64,000 nt of DNA from Salinarchaeum sp. IM2453 (GTDB lineage Archaea; Halobacteriota; Halobacteria; Halobacteriales; Salinarchaeaceae). This document shows positions 1 through 9,171 of the stretch, one piece after another (positions within the stretch are counted from its first letter, which is position 1; each line of letters starts with the position of its first letter). Location: positions 2,111,226 through 2,175,225 of the forward strand of contig NZ_CP081183.1 in NCBI RefSeq assembly GCF_019693215.1, in the 5' to 3' direction. A model generated the notes under the pieces. The model was not told the DNA's origin and made no database searches. It saw only the letters and a list, made by a program, of their open reading frames with translations. The position numbers and the translations under genes are program-made.

Positions 1-2
1 TC

Positions 3-983
3 AACTATATTATCGTTGAATCCGAGAACGACGATGATATTTATACTCGCGAACACTTCGAGGAGATGCAGTCATTCCAACATGAGATAGAAGACTCTCA
101 TGAGGATGTAATTACAGTAATGAGTGCTGCTAGAGCAATGGAAGTCGGAAATACCACTGTTCCTGTAGAAGGACCTGAGCATGATCAATTACCACCAGAG
201 GGAGAGGAATTTGATGATGAACTTGAGCTTCGAACCGAAATTGATCGACCTCCACAGCTTGGTCTTCACCCAGACAACCACTCTGACCGGATGGTCATTC
301 AAGTCTTCGTTGGTGATGTCGAAGGTGAAGAGGAGCGCCAAGTCATCAATAGTCTTGATGAAGCAGCAGACAATGCTCTCAACAACTCAGCATATGACAC
401 CCGAGTCACTGGTGAGATGGTACTGAACCGGAATGTCATTGAAAATGTGACTTCTGGTCTAACACGGACGACCATTATAAGTTTCACACTCGGTATGGTC
501 TTCTTAGGCCTAGTGCTCCGATCTGGCCGTGAATCTGTCTTGCTTGTGGGAAGTGTTGCTGCAAGCGCAATGGCGTTAGTTGCCGGAGGGATGTATCTAC
601 TTGATGTCCCGTGGAACCCACTGACTGTAACAACTGCTTCAATCGTGCTCGGTGTTGGTATCACCTACGGCATTCACATATACGAGCGGTTCCGGGAAGA
701 ACGTCTCTCTGGAGCAGATCCAGATACAGCAATTAAAACGGCGATCTTACGCAAGTCTCGGCCAGTGCTTGCATCCGGAGCAACGACAATGTTCGGATTC
801 GGTGTGTTAATGATTTCAGACTTCCCTGTGCTTGCCAACTTCGGTATTGCAATTGCACTTGCGATGGGACTGGCATTACTAACAGCATTCGTATTTATGC
901 CAGCGATCACACTACTGCTCGCCCGACGTGGATATCTTCCTGCAGGAAATGTTCCCGAAGATACAGAAAGAACAGCCGACTAA
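3..983 (+). CDS. RND superfamily exporter (MMPL-like), C-terminal part only
   Basis: The reading frame is open from the window edge, so the start lies upstream. About the first 150 visible residues form an acidic extracytoplasmic domain. Several membrane helices follow, including the helix ending GVGITYGIHIYERFREE, which matches the GLSIDYAIHVFMRYREQ helix of the complete exporter at 38954-42046. The family drives export of lipids or hydrophobic compounds using the ion gradient; the substrate here is unknown. The protein ends in a short polar tail with no long disordered extension, unlike the larger paralogue. The family call is firm, the specific role is not. Confidence 0.8.
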   Translation, partial: NYIIVESENDDDIYTREHFEEMQSFQHEIEDSHEDVITVMSAARAMEVGNTTVPVEGPEHDQLPPEGEEFDDELELRTEIDRPPQLGLHPDNHSDRMVIQVFVGDVEGEEERQVINSLDEAADNALNNSAYDTRVTGEMVLNRNVIENVTSGLTRTTIISFTLGMVFLGLVLRSGRESVLLVGSVAASAMALVAGGMYLLDVPWNPLTVTTASIVLGVGITYGIHIYERFREERLSGADPDTAIKTAILRKSRPVLASGATTMFGFGVLMISDFPVLANFGIAIALAMGLALLTAFVFMPAITLLLARRGYLPAGNVPEDTERTAD

Positions 984-1114
984 CTAAGTTACATATTTTC
1001 TTATTACTGTCCTTAACTGCTTGAATTAGACCTTTATTCAAGTCGCTGATCTGATATTTATAGGATAATTTATACCTCCGACATCGTTTTACGTGACAAG
1101 ACAAACCATACCAT

Positions 1115-1693
1115 ATGCAAAGAACAGAGGAACAGTCACAGGAACAGAGTAGTGAGAAGACAAACATTGCTGAGCGCGCTAATACCGAACAACGCATTAC
1201 CACTAAACATCGGGATGTCTCTTGGACACGAATATGGAGACGGTATCGACGAATTGCGTCACAGCGTTTTAACCGGCGATGTGAAACATTTCGCTCGGCA
1301 GCCGCTGGAGGAATTTGGTCTGCTATTATTGCAGCACCCGTAGCACTAGCGTTTACTAGCGGTTGGGCAGTTCCTCTGTCGTTTATCCTACTCGTTGGCT
1401 TCGGGATGCATTTATTTGTTGGCTATTTTTCTCGAAAACAGCGAGATCACTTTGTACCAGCGCATACGCTTTCTGGAAGCATTGTTATTGGATTCCTCGC
1501 AGTAACTGGATACATCTCCGGTGAGACTGGGTTACTCTTTGCGAGTTTCTACGCAATGATGATCGCATTTCATCTCCCACTGTTGGGATATGTACTCGGG
1601 TACTTTGTCTCTGACCTGAAACGACTCGACTTTGAAGAAGCAAAAAATAAGACGGGAAATGCGCCCAGAGATGACGAGTGGGGACGGATATGA
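1115..1693 (+). CDS. Hypothetical multi-pass membrane protein
   Basis: A protein of 192 residues that I do not recognise as a named family. The first ~65 residues are polar, rich in Gln, Glu and then Arg, and look cytoplasmic. Four hydrophobic stretches follow (about residues 66-88, 88-108, 120-140 and 140-165), and the tail is charged. The Arg-rich stretch just before the first helix fits a positive-inside cytoplasmic N-terminus. An A/T-rich TATA-like stretch lies about 45 bases upstream of the start. The gene is isolated, with an insertion-sequence relic directly behind it. Confidence 0.6.
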   Translation: MQRTEEQSQEQSSEKTNIAERANTEQRITTKHRDVSWTRIWRRYRRIASQRFNRRCETFRSAAAGGIWSAIIAAPVALAFTSGWAVPLSFILLVGFGMHLFVGYFSRKQRDHFVPAHTLSGSIVIGFLAVTGYISGETGLLFASFYAMMIAFHLPLLGYVLGYFVSDLKRLDFEEAKNKTGNAPRDDEWGRI

Positions 1694-1709
1694 CCCCAAG
1701 TATGATCAA

Positions 1710-1985
1710 GTGATCTATCCCACGCTTGCGCTGATGCGCTCTTTGCGGGTGAGGTTTCCTGGTTTTGCGACGCGCTTCTTTACGGGTGCTTGGCTGACGC
1801 TGGTCATCTGCACAGGGAGCGCAGCCTCCATAGGTATGGATCCTAAGTGATCCGCTCCTCCCTAGAGGTGATGTCAAGACTCATCTTGACTGCCGTTCTT
1901 GTCAGGATCGAGGGCCAAACGGACGCTGTATCTTTTCCCTACTGCGCTCCTTGAGAACGGGGCTTAGCGCCTGCAATCAGCTAAC
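1710..1985 (-). mobile_element. Relic of an IS1341-type element (TnpB C-terminus), family A copy 1
   Basis: Read on the minus strand, about 1716-1840 encodes PMEAALPVQMTSVSQAP followed by KKRVAKPGNLTRKER. This is a decayed version of the TnpB tail seen intact at 29540-29638 (TPVETALP...SAKRVVETGSP). The stop codon is followed by a sequence resembling the gcaggg-tagttcac right end of the other family A copies. The right part (about 1938-1985) matches the short tail repeat at 12490-12555 and 36000-36022. No functional protein remains. Confidence 0.6.
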
Positions 1986-2109
1986 GTTACTGTTCAGATT
2001 ACTCTGACATTGATGGTCATATTCTGTCTCTTCATTGTCCGAGATTGTAAAAAGTCATGTGCTGTGAGCATTGAGTGCGTGCAGTCCCAAACCAACCAAA
2101 GAGCCCTGT

Positions 2110-2334
2110 TTACATCGTCGGCTTTGAGTATGGCGCTGCAAGGAGAAATAGTATCCCAACTATTGCAATTATCCACGCATACATAGACCAGATGATTGCT
2201 ATAGTAGCACCAATTCCTGCTAATATAAGACCGAAGACCCCGAGAGTTTTTTGCGGTTTGTATCCACAGCTTGGACACTGATCACGATCCGTTGAAATCT
2301 GCTCGCCGCACATACGACAGTCATCTGATGGCAT
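2110..2334 (-). CDS. Small zinc-ribbon membrane protein
   Basis: A 74-residue protein. The start chosen is the Met of MPSDDCRMCGEQIS, since the longer frame upstream has no zinc-ribbon-like sequence and is not acidic. Residues 6-23 hold a CxxC...CxxCG zinc ribbon (CRMC and CPSCG). Two hydrophobic helices follow (about 30-45 and 48-66), then a short tail. Proteins with this layout are widespread in haloarchaea and have no assigned role. It sits behind mptE on the same strand with an ~88-base gap, so co-transcription is possible. Confidence 0.6.
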   Translation of the reverse strand: MPSDDCRMCGEQISTDRDQCPSCGYKPQKTLGVFGLILAGIGATIAIIWSMYAWIIAIVGILFLLAAPYSKPTM

Positions 2335-2422
2335 TTCGTTTCTAGTTGTTTTTAGCCGGCGATATTGTTTCTTTCGAGTTCTACATCTGAATTTCTTAGG
2401 GCATGAATGGCTGACAAACGGG

Positions 2423-3118
2423 CTATACGTTAGACTCTGTAACCGATGATGGTAGCGAAAGTGTGTCACGATATTGGTCAAGGATATCAAACTGCTCTTG
2501 TCGCCGTATTTCTAACCAATGTAGGAGCTTAGCAGCCCAGTCGAGCTTCTGTCGTTTAGCGTCTGTAACCGTTGGATCCGTGAATGACCAGCCAATAAAC
2601 GAAAGAGATTGAGCATCAAAGTGATCAGCTAGGAATGCTGCTCTATCTCCGTCGGTAAATCCGCCAAAATTTTGAATATGCATTGCTGGCGCTGTCTGTG
2701 TGGTCGGAAGAATGGCTGCTGTCTGAATCGGTAGCCATTGCTTTAATGTCTCGATATTGTCACCATGTCCATGAACAACCAATAGAATATCATTCTCTTG
2801 GACTAAGTTGACAGTTTGTTCTGGCTCACCATCAAGATCGGTCACAATAATCTCTGGGAGTATACCGTTATCAGCAAGTCGAACACCAGCATCGGATGCT
2901 GCTACGATAGTATGATCTTCTATAGCAGACATATCTTCCTCCAAAGATGGGGCTGCTCCTGCGATCAGAACATTGCGTCCTTGAATATATTCAGGACTTA
3001 CTGGTGTTGGTTGTGTCAGAGTCGCCAAAACCTCTCTTGCGTGTTCATCATCCACTTGTTCAAACCCAAAATCAGTAAGGATGTCATAATATACCGGAGC
3101 CCATTCGCTGTATTTCAT
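2423..3118 (-). CDS. mptE: 6-hydroxymethyl-7,8-dihydropterin pyrophosphokinase, MptE type
   Basis: A 231-residue protein of the archaeal MptE/DUF115 family. It transfers diphosphate from ATP to 6-hydroxymethyl-7,8-dihydropterin in archaeal folate or pterin cofactor synthesis. Family features visible are a nucleotide-binding-like loop at about 45-60 (VLIAGAAPSLEED), the segment IVAASDAGVRLADNGILPEI at about 70-90, the acidic TDLDG motif near 93-97, and VVHGHGDN near 113-120. Length is normal for the family. It is transcribed away from the trmJ-like gene, from a ~185-base intergenic region. Assignment rests on motif recognition. Confidence 0.82.
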   Translation of the reverse strand: MKYSEWAPVYYDILTDFGFEQVDDEHAREVLATLTQPTPVSPEYIQGRNVLIAGAAPSLEEDMSAIEDHTIVAASDAGVRLADNGILPEIIVTDLDGEPEQTVNLVQENDILLVVHGHGDNIETLKQWLPIQTAAILPTTQTAPAMHIQNFGGFTDGDRAAFLADHFDAQSLSFIGWSFTDPTVTDAKRQKLDWAAKLLHWLEIRRQEQFDILDQYRDTLSLPSSVTESNV

Positions 3119-3303
3119 TCAAAACGTATGAAAACAGACCTTCAAATAGCATATATGTTTGCACAATACGCCTACAGTACCTCACGGAGCGCAATCCTGA
3201 GCACGTTATTTGTAAACATACTCTGGGGGTAATCGCGCCAAGTACCTGTACAAACAGCCGCCAACCGTAGCAGATATGCAGTTGGTATGTAATAGAACGA
3301 ACT

Positions 3304-4053
3304 GTGACTGATACACATTCACCTGCGGTTGCTGTCGTTGGTCCCCAGACGCCTGGAAACATCGGGACAATTGCACGCGCAATGAAGAATTTCGGACTTG
3401 AGGAGTTGCTACTTATTGATGCTCCTGAACTTGACCCAGACGGGGAAGCATACGGATTTGCGGGACAGGCCCGAGACGATATTCTACCAAACCACCGACG
3501 ACCGTCGTTTGATGAGTTGGTATCTTCGTATTATACAGTCGGCTTTACCGCTACTACTGGCAAAAATTCAGAACAGCATGTTCGGTTTCCATATACAACG
3601 CCAGCTGAGCTGCACTCCGAGCTCCAGTCTGTGAAGGCACCCACCGCACTTGTGTTCGGCCGGGAGGACAAGGGCCTGTCTAATCAAGAACTATCTCGAT
3701 TGGACCGCGTCTGTTCTATTCCTGCTAGTGGTGAGTACCCGTCACTCAACCTTGGACAAGCAGTGACCGTGACACTGTATGAACTCCGATCACTGACTGG
3801 ACAGCAATCTCAGTTATCAGATATTGACCATGAACGAGCTGATGAGGTGCAAATAGAGCGTCTCTACGAAATTATCGATCAATATTTGGAGGCAATAAAT
3901 TATACAGACGAAAAGCATGACAAGACGATGAGATTAGTGCGCCGACTCTTTGGGAGGTCTCATCCGACAGAAAGAGAAGTAATTACATTAATGGGGGTAT
4001 TTCGTCGAGGGGCTCAGTTTGCGGATCCACCAGAGAATTCTGACCAAGAGTGA
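3304..4053 (+). CDS. trmJ: SpoU/TrmH-family tRNA 2'-O-methyltransferase, TrmJ-like
   Basis: A 249-residue SPOUT-class methyltransferase with a GTG start. The N-terminus VAVVGPQTPGNIGTIARAMK is the classic TrmJ/TrmH signature with the conserved Asn of motif 1. Motif 2 is FGREDKGLSN (about 118-127) and motif 3 is IPASGEYPSLNLGQAV (about 138-153), forming the knotted SAM site. The C-terminal ~80 residues are an archaeal TrmJ-type helical extension. By family, it should methylate the ribose of a nucleotide in the anticodon loop, usually position 32. It converges with gatE, with 3 bases between the stop codons. Confidence 0.82.
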   Translation: MTDTHSPAVAVVGPQTPGNIGTIARAMKNFGLEELLLIDAPELDPDGEAYGFAGQARDDILPNHRRPSFDELVSSYYTVGFTATTGKNSEQHVRFPYTTPAELHSELQSVKAPTALVFGREDKGLSNQELSRLDRVCSIPASGEYPSLNLGQAVTVTLYELRSLTGQQSQLSDIDHERADEVQIERLYEIIDQYLEAINYTDEKHDKTMRLVRRLFGRSHPTEREVITLMGVFRRGAQFADPPENSDQE

Positions 4054-4056
4054 ATT

Positions 4057-5925
4057 TTAGCTGTGTCGTTGAATTTCCTCACGCAGGACTTGGCTCACGA
4101 GATCTCCTTCTGCTTTCCCCCTCAAGGACCCCATACATTCACCCATTAATGCTGAAAATGCTCCCATTCCTTCCGACTTAACTTGTTCTTCATTTCGCTC
4201 AACAATTTCTGTCACTGTTTCCCGAATCTCGGACTCTGAAACTCCCCCTAGTCCCTCCTGCTCTGCAGCCTCTTCTGCTGTTAGCTCAGGGGACGCTGCA
4301 AGCGTTCTGAGGAGTGTTGTAAGTCCTTCAGATGGGACACTTCCTTCCTCAACAAGATGGAGTGAATCTTCGAGATGTGTTTCCGTGAGCTGACTAACTG
4401 GAACACTATCACGGCGAAGTTCAGTCAGTGTTCCTTCAAGTGTCTGTGCGGCTAAGGTCGGCGAGACTCCATCTGTAACGACGCGCTCAAACAACGGCAT
4501 GTACTCACTGTACGCGATTTGCTCCGATAGACCTGAATCAAGACCATGTTCTTCCTGATACCGAGAAACTTTCTCCGTTAGTAATTCGGGCTGGTCAACT
4601 TCAGTCGGATCCGGAGCAACTGGTGGAACATCTGTTTCTGGATACATACGAGCAACACCTGGCAGTGGACGGAGGTAACGCGAGGTACCATCCTCGTTTG
4701 CACCACGCGTTTCTTCCGGCACACCTTCAACTGCGGTTTCTGCACGATCCACAACAGCGTCGATTGACAGTTCCGCTGTTTCAGAGTCGGCGGCGACGAA
4801 TACGACCGCATCATGTTCCTCAGCCTCGACCGATTCTCGGAGATCGGCTATCTCTGCTTCACTAATCCCATATGCAGGAAGCTCGTCAGTGTGGAAAATC
4901 CCACCGGCTCCATGGCGTTTTGCGTGGTCAGAGAACTCGGTACCGAGCCGCCGGTCTGGCTGAATCTCACGACCAACAATCTCATCGAACCCTGAAAGAC
5001 AAACAGCGTGTACAACCCCTCCACTATCAAGAGCCCTCTGAATTACTCCACTGTCAGTATCAGCAAATATGTCAGTTACATCAACCGGCGATCCCACGCT
5101 TGCATCTCGTTGCTGAAGTGTGTCAGAAATCTCAAGTAATTGGACCTGCCGATGAACTTCCTGCTCTACAATTGTATCAATATCGTCGAGTGACTGTACA
5201 CCTTTAATCTCAACCCGTGCACCATCTGCAATTGAGATGTTGACATCCTGCCTAATCGTTCCTAGCCCACGCTTAACTGCACCAGTCGATCGGAGCATCA
5301 TTCCGATCGTTTCAGCGGCCTCCTTAGCTTGTGTTGGAGATCGAATATCTGGTTTTGTTCCAATCTCAACAAGAGGGATACCTAACCGATCAAGGCTATA
5401 TTTGACACCTTTTTCTGTTTCCTCGACCCGCTGTGCACTTTCTTCTTCGAGCATTAGGTCTTCAATTCGCACTGGTCCTTCTTCGGTATCCACTACACCT
5501 TCGGACGCGAGCTTGGCGGTTCGCTGGAATCCGCTTGTGTTAGATCCATCAACCACGATCTTTCGCATCACTCGTAACTGATCCACAACAGACATATCCA
5601 ACAACGTAGCGATCTCCATCGCAACGTCAAGTGCTTCTCCGTCAATACGTCGAGGTGGTTCTTCATCAGCCTCGACCAGACATGTTGTATCATATGCCAA
5701 ATATTCAAATTCACGATCAACGCGACTTTCTTCTTCAGCGGCCTGATCCAATTCGCCTAATTCACTTCGCGTTGGATGTAGATAACGAGTAAATGTGCGA
5801 ACTGCTTCCTCCGGCTCACGTAGTTCTGTTGGACAATTACAAAACAGCTTTGTCTCTGTATCGAGTTGCTGGTGAATCTCTAAACCCGCAACAAGCCCAA
5901 GTTCATCGTAATCGTGCTCTGCCAT
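4057..5925 (-). CDS. gatE: Glutamyl-tRNA(Gln) amidotransferase subunit E
   Basis: A 622-residue protein when started at the Met of MAEHDYDELG; the in-frame extension further upstream is not acidic and lies outside the family length. GatE is the archaeal GatB-like subunit that binds Glu-tRNA(Gln), activates the glutamate and receives ammonia from GatD. Visible features are GLEIHQQLDTETKLFCNCP at 9-27, a GatB-type kinase domain with DVNISI, the GatE-specific AspRS-like insert in the middle, and the helical YqeY-like tail (residues ~480-620). GatD is not in this window. gatCA lies 1.4 kb away on the same strand but in a separate unit. Confidence 0.93.
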   Translation of the reverse strand: MAEHDYDELGLVAGLEIHQQLDTETKLFCNCPTELREPEEAVRTFTRYLHPTRSELGELDQAAEEESRVDREFEYLAYDTTCLVEADEEPPRRIDGEALDVAMEIATLLDMSVVDQLRVMRKIVVDGSNTSGFQRTAKLASEGVVDTEEGPVRIEDLMLEEESAQRVEETEKGVKYSLDRLGIPLVEIGTKPDIRSPTQAKEAAETIGMMLRSTGAVKRGLGTIRQDVNISIADGARVEIKGVQSLDDIDTIVEQEVHRQVQLLEISDTLQQRDASVGSPVDVTDIFADTDSGVIQRALDSGGVVHAVCLSGFDEIVGREIQPDRRLGTEFSDHAKRHGAGGIFHTDELPAYGISEAEIADLRESVEAEEHDAVVFVAADSETAELSIDAVVDRAETAVEGVPEETRGANEDGTSRYLRPLPGVARMYPETDVPPVAPDPTEVDQPELLTEKVSRYQEEHGLDSGLSEQIAYSEYMPLFERVVTDGVSPTLAAQTLEGTLTELRRDSVPVSQLTETHLEDSLHLVEEGSVPSEGLTTLLRTLAASPELTAEEAAEQEGLGGVSESEIRETVTEIVERNEEQVKSEGMGAFSALMGECMGSLRGKAEGDLVSQVLREEIQRHS

Positions 5926-6045
5926 TGTCGAATATGTACGTGCCTGGGCTAAAAAAAAACAGTAGTTTCCATACGAGGATTCAGAACGGTCACAGTCAAC
6001 CAGAACCACTTCGTTGAATGATAAATCCAATTATGATGAGAGGAG

Positions 6046-6100
6046 GTCGACTGCCTCGGGGTCACTCCTCGTGGCATCCGCCTCGTACTACCTGTAAAAT
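6046..6100 (-). repeat. Family B short IS-end relic, copy 1
   Basis: About 55 bases with the core ctgcctcggggtcactcctc followed by gtggcatccgcctcgtac and cctgtaaaa. On the minus strand it reads like the left end of the AbrB-TnpB element at 28177 (tacagg-ggtac-aggcg-gcc) joined directly to a right end with the ggggttgacccc palindrome. Other copies lie near 8973, 18487, 35859 and 55521. The ~230-base region between gatE and the ferredoxin gene holds nothing else that I can see. Confidence 0.55.
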
Positions 6101-6159
6101 CCTACCCCAGGGTTGATCAGGCATATTTTATGTTGCTGAATTTCCATGCGATAATGTGG

Positions 6160-6546
6160 TTAAATAACACGATTTTGTAAATATGGAAGGTGCTTGGCAT
6201 TGTATATTATCTTGACTTCATCAGTCTCTGGGCTACCAATACACGTGAGTCGAATATTTTCCTCAGAAACTTCTGAGTCGGAAAGGATTTGCTGCATATC
6301 CATCTCAATCTCTCCTTCAACGAGTATTGCGGCACAGTTTGCACAGGCACCAGCTCGACATGAAAATGGCCAAACTAACCCCTCCTGTTCTGCGGCTTCA
6401 AGGATATACTGTCCTTCTGTAACCTCGAGTGATCCATAGTCTTCTTCGTCAAGATCTTTACTTGCTGCTTTTTCAAACACCTCATCAGTAACTTCCCAGT
6501 CATGTTCGTCGACGATTTCGTAGTTCAGATATGTTACGGTAGACAT
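6160..6546 (-). CDS. Plant-type [2Fe-2S] ferredoxin
   Basis: A 128-residue haloarchaeal ferredoxin, started at the second of two adjacent Met codons because haloarchaeal homologues begin M-x-T-V-x-Y-L-N-Y-E. The cluster ligands are Cys63, Cys68, Cys71 (CRAGACANC) and Cys102 (LTCIGSP). The acidic insert at about residues 12-45 is the halophilic addition known from Halobacterium ferredoxin. It is the soluble electron carrier for 2-oxoacid oxidoreductases and other enzymes. It is monocistronic, and a family B relic lies downstream. Confidence 0.93.
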   Translation of the reverse strand: MSTVTYLNYEIVDEHDWEVTDEVFEKAASKDLDEEDYGSLEVTEGQYILEAAEQEGLVWPFSCRAGACANCAAILVEGEIEMDMQQILSDSEVSEENIRLTCIGSPETDEVKIIYNAKHLPYLQNRVI

Positions 6547-6735
6547 CATCTAACAAATCGTTTCTGTAAATATAGGTCTGACGCGAAAATAGTCAACTAA
6601 TGTGCATTTAACGAAGTAAACCGGTGACCCAAGACGACTGTCCCAGACCTGATCTCGAGGTGGAGAGCAATCTAAGATACTGTTCAGAAGAACAAGGACC
6701 GTACAATGTATTATTTTTCAGCGTGAACTATAGAT

Positions 6736-7293
6736 ATGTATCACACATTTTCAGTTGATAACGCAGACTCGCTGGAAGAAATTGACCGATTTCAACTCTG
6801 CTCCGGAGAAGAGCTATATTCATATGTTGCCGGGGATGGAACATCTACCGTACTTGATATTGGTAGTGGGACAGGCTTCTTTACAAAGGAAATTGCTCCT
6901 CACGTAGCGGATGTATTTGCAATTGATATTCAACAGGCAATGCATCAGTATCACAAAAAACACCGGGACGATGTGACTGCTGAATTAATCACCGCAACAG
7001 CCACTACGATTCCTCTTGCCAATGATACCATTCAGACTGCATATTCAACGATGACTTACCATGAATATGCAACCGAAGAATCGCTTAGAGAGATACAACG
7101 GGTGTTACAACCAGGCGGCCAACACGTAATCATTGATTGGTCTGCTGATGCGCCTGGAGACCGAGGCCCACCAGCAGATGAGCGATTTTCGTTGAATGAA
7201 GCTATTGCCCATCATCGTGACTGTGGATTTGAGATTGGGACTGCTAAAAACCGATATCGAACGTTTCTGCTTGTGACAAATAATAAGCAGTAG
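6736..7293 (+). CDS. Class I SAM-dependent methyltransferase
   Basis: A 185-residue methyltransferase of the UbiE/Methyltransf_11 type. Motif I is VLDIGSGTGFFTKE (about 38-51), motif II ends in the acidic FAIDI (about 61-65), and the post-motif VLQPGGQHVIIDWS lies at about 124-137. The substrate cannot be read from the sequence. It converges with gatA, with only 4 bases between stop codons. Confidence 0.8.
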   Translation: MYHTFSVDNADSLEEIDRFQLCSGEELYSYVAGDGTSTVLDIGSGTGFFTKEIAPHVADVFAIDIQQAMHQYHKKHRDDVTAELITATATTIPLANDTIQTAYSTMTYHEYATEESLREIQRVLQPGGQHVIIDWSADAPGDRGPPADERFSLNEAIAHHRDCGFEIGTAKNRYRTFLLVTNNKQ

Positions 7294-7297
7294 CGAT

Positions 7298-8566
7298 TCA
7301 GGCTAACACACTGCCAGCACGAATAATTGTCTCTTCATCAAATGCTGGCCCGACTAACTGCAATCCAACTGGCAATCCGTCAGCTTTCTCAATTGGTACG
7401 GAAATCGCTGGAAGGTCAGCAAGATTGACTGGCGTAGTATTGGTATCAGCCAGATACATCTTCATTGGGTCATCGATAGTTTCTCCCAACTCAAATGGCG
7501 TCATTGGCATAGTTGGTGAAGCAATTATATCAACTGTCTCAAATGATTCGTCGAAGTCCTGTTTTACCCATGCACGCGCATCTTGAGCCTGCTTGTAATA
7601 CTTATCTTGATACCCAGCAGAGAGTGCAAATGTCCCGAGTAAAATACGCCGTTTTACCTCATCTCCAAATCCTTCACGGCGGGCCTTTGAGAATGCCTTA
7701 TTCCAATTGCCGTCAAATCCGCCAGAATGACCATATCGAACACCATCAAACCGAGCCAAGTTCGAGGACGCCTCCGACATTGCGATAACATAATATGCCT
7801 GCACGGCTTGTTTGACAGATGGAAGGCTAATCTCCTGATATGTTGCCCCTGCAGCCTCTAACTCATCGATAGCAGACCAGAAGGATTCTTTGACGTCTTC
7901 ATCTACTCCATCAAGTAACTGCGATGGAATGCCAATCTGAAGTCCATCAATATCACCATCAACAGCATTAGTATATACAGTGTGATCGCCCTCTTCGCGG
8001 GTTGTAGCGTCCTTTGGATCGGAACCAGCAATCACATCAAGCAAACGCGCAGCATCGTCGACCGTTTGTGCAATTGGACCAATTTGCTCTAAGCTATTCG
8101 CGTATGCGATGAGCCCATAGCGAGAGACAAGCCCATATGTTGGCTTGATGCCAACAACATTGCAAAAGGCTGCTGGACAGCGAATTGATCCGCCAGTATC
8201 AGAGCCTAACGCTATGTCGGCTTCCCCAGCTGCAACCGCTGCAGCAGAACCTCCAGAGGATCCTCCAGGGACATAACCTGGTGCAACAGGATTCTCTGTG
8301 GGGCCAAAAGCGCTCGTTTCAGTTGTTGTTCCCATTCCAAACTCATCTAGATTTGCCTTGCCGACGATTGTACCACCAGCAGACTTGACTCGATCAACAA
8401 CTGTTGCATCGAATGGGGGTTCGTAATCTGCAAGCATTGCGGATCCGCATGTTGTTCGAATATTTTCGGTTGCAATATTGTCCTTTACAGCGATGGTGTA
8501 GCCACTCAGCTTTCCATCCGCGGTGCTCTCAACTTCCGTCTCGGTGAGAAAGATATTCTCGCTCAT
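7298..8566 (-). CDS. gatA: Aspartyl/glutamyl-tRNA amidotransferase subunit A
   Basis: A 422-residue amidase-signature protein that releases ammonia from glutamine for transamidation of Asp-tRNA(Asn) or Glu-tRNA(Gln). The Ser-cisSer-Lys triad is visible: Lys28 (AVKDN), the GGSSGGS loop at 101-107, and Ser127 ([10 protein letters not shown]). It is slightly shorter than bacterial GatA, as usual in haloarchaea, which lack part of the N-terminal region. Its start overlaps the gatC stop by 4 bases, so the two are translationally coupled. GatB is not in the window. Confidence 0.93.
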   Translation of the reverse strand: MSENIFLTETEVESTADGKLSGYTIAVKDNIATENIRTTCGSAMLADYEPPFDATVVDRVKSAGGTIVGKANLDEFGMGTTTETSAFGPTENPVAPGYVPGGSSGGSAAAVAAGEADIALGSDTGGSIRCPAAFCNVVGIKPTYGLVSRYGLIAYANSLEQIGPIAQTVDDAARLLDVIAGSDPKDATTREEGDHTVYTNAVDGDIDGLQIGIPSQLLDGVDEDVKESFWSAIDELEAAGATYQEISLPSVKQAVQAYYVIAMSEASSNLARFDGVRYGHSGGFDGNWNKAFSKARREGFGDEVKRRILLGTFALSAGYQDKYYKQAQDARAWVKQDFDESFETVDIIASPTMPMTPFELGETIDDPMKMYLADTNTTPVNLADLPAISVPIEKADGLPVGLQLVGPAFDEETIIRAGSVLA

Positions 8567-8841
8567 GAAACGTTTGGTCCTTTGAAGTATCCGTCTTCAG
8601 TCTCTTCTGCGTTTTTCAATGCCTCCTCTTGTGTTAGGCTATCTCTGACTTCATCTGCCCGCATTACGTTAGTAAGTTCAGCCTCTCGATCAACATCTGG
8701 AATTTCTTCGAGTGACGCAAAATAATCAAGGACGTCATCAAGTTGATCAGCAAATGTGTCGGCGTCCTCTTCGTCGATGTCAATCCGAGCGAGCTCCGCA
8801 ATATGGTGTATGTCTTCTGAATCGACCCGTGAGTTATCCAT
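8563..8841 (-). CDS. gatC: Aspartyl/glutamyl-tRNA amidotransferase subunit C
   Basis: A 92-residue GatC, the small belt-like subunit that wraps GatA and GatB and stabilises the complex. The family pattern is clear: an N-terminal helix VDSEDIHHIAELARIDIDEE, a central helix QLDDVLDYFASLEEIPDVD, a linker with the VMRADEVRDSLTQEEAL motif, and the conserved C-terminal DGYFKGPNV. It is the first gene of the gatCA unit. An IS-relic cluster lies directly upstream, so its promoter is squeezed into a short stretch. Confidence 0.93.
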   Translation of the reverse strand: MDNSRVDSEDIHHIAELARIDIDEEDADTFADQLDDVLDYFASLEEIPDVDREAELTNVMRADEVRDSLTQEEALKNAEETEDGYFKGPNVS

Positions 8842-8897
8842 ATTTAGATGTTTTCAGGACTGTGAGTAAGAGTTTCGGTCTTGTCGGCTACATGGGT

Positions 8898-9026
8898 TGT
8901 CATCCTCCTCGGCTAAAGATGAAGACCTCCGCTCGAAAACTCTATAAATTGCCTGAATAAACCCATCTATTTCGTGAACCGCCTCGGGGTCAAGCCCCGT
9001 AACATTTGCCTTGATTTTCTGTAAAA
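8898..9026 (-). mobile_element. Two adjacent IS-end relics (family C right end, family B copy 2)
   Basis: On the minus strand, 8898-8940 reads gaggtcttcatcttta followed by gccgaggaggatgaca, matching the hairpin and gacggggaggatgtca terminus of the complete TnpB element that ends at 45008. Bases 8973-9026 (ccgcctcggggtcaagcccc, then ttgattttctgtaaaa) are a family B relic. They lie between gatC and tfb, and no coding potential is left. Confidence 0.5.
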
Positions 9027-9142
9027 CAACGCGTTGATCACTGATGTGATACAGCATCGGAGCCTGGACATGATTACTAAATATAACTGTACGATGGCAA
9101 AGCGTTTATGACCTTTCATGTGCAATTGATAGTTAAGTATTT

Positions 9143-9161
9143 CTGCGGCGATGATCCGCAG
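9143..9161. promoter_or_regulatory. Inverted repeat in the tfb leader
   Basis: A ctgcgg/ccgcag inverted repeat with a 7-base loop ends 10 bases before the tfb start codon. A TATA-like gcgtttatga lies near 9100, so the repeat falls within a probable 5' leader. It could be a hairpin that affects translation or a protein-binding site. This is inferred from position only. Confidence 0.3.
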
Positions 9162-9171
9162 CGCTTAGATC

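Noticed and set aside
1994-2281. Overlapping frames of 68-94 codons on both strands behind the TnpB relic
   Set aside because: No acidic bias, no recognisable domain, and they overlap the better-supported zinc-ribbon gene at 2110-2334.
8854-9057. A 67-codon minus-strand frame upstream of gatC
   Set aside because: It runs through two IS-end relics and has no protein-like composition for a haloarchaeon.
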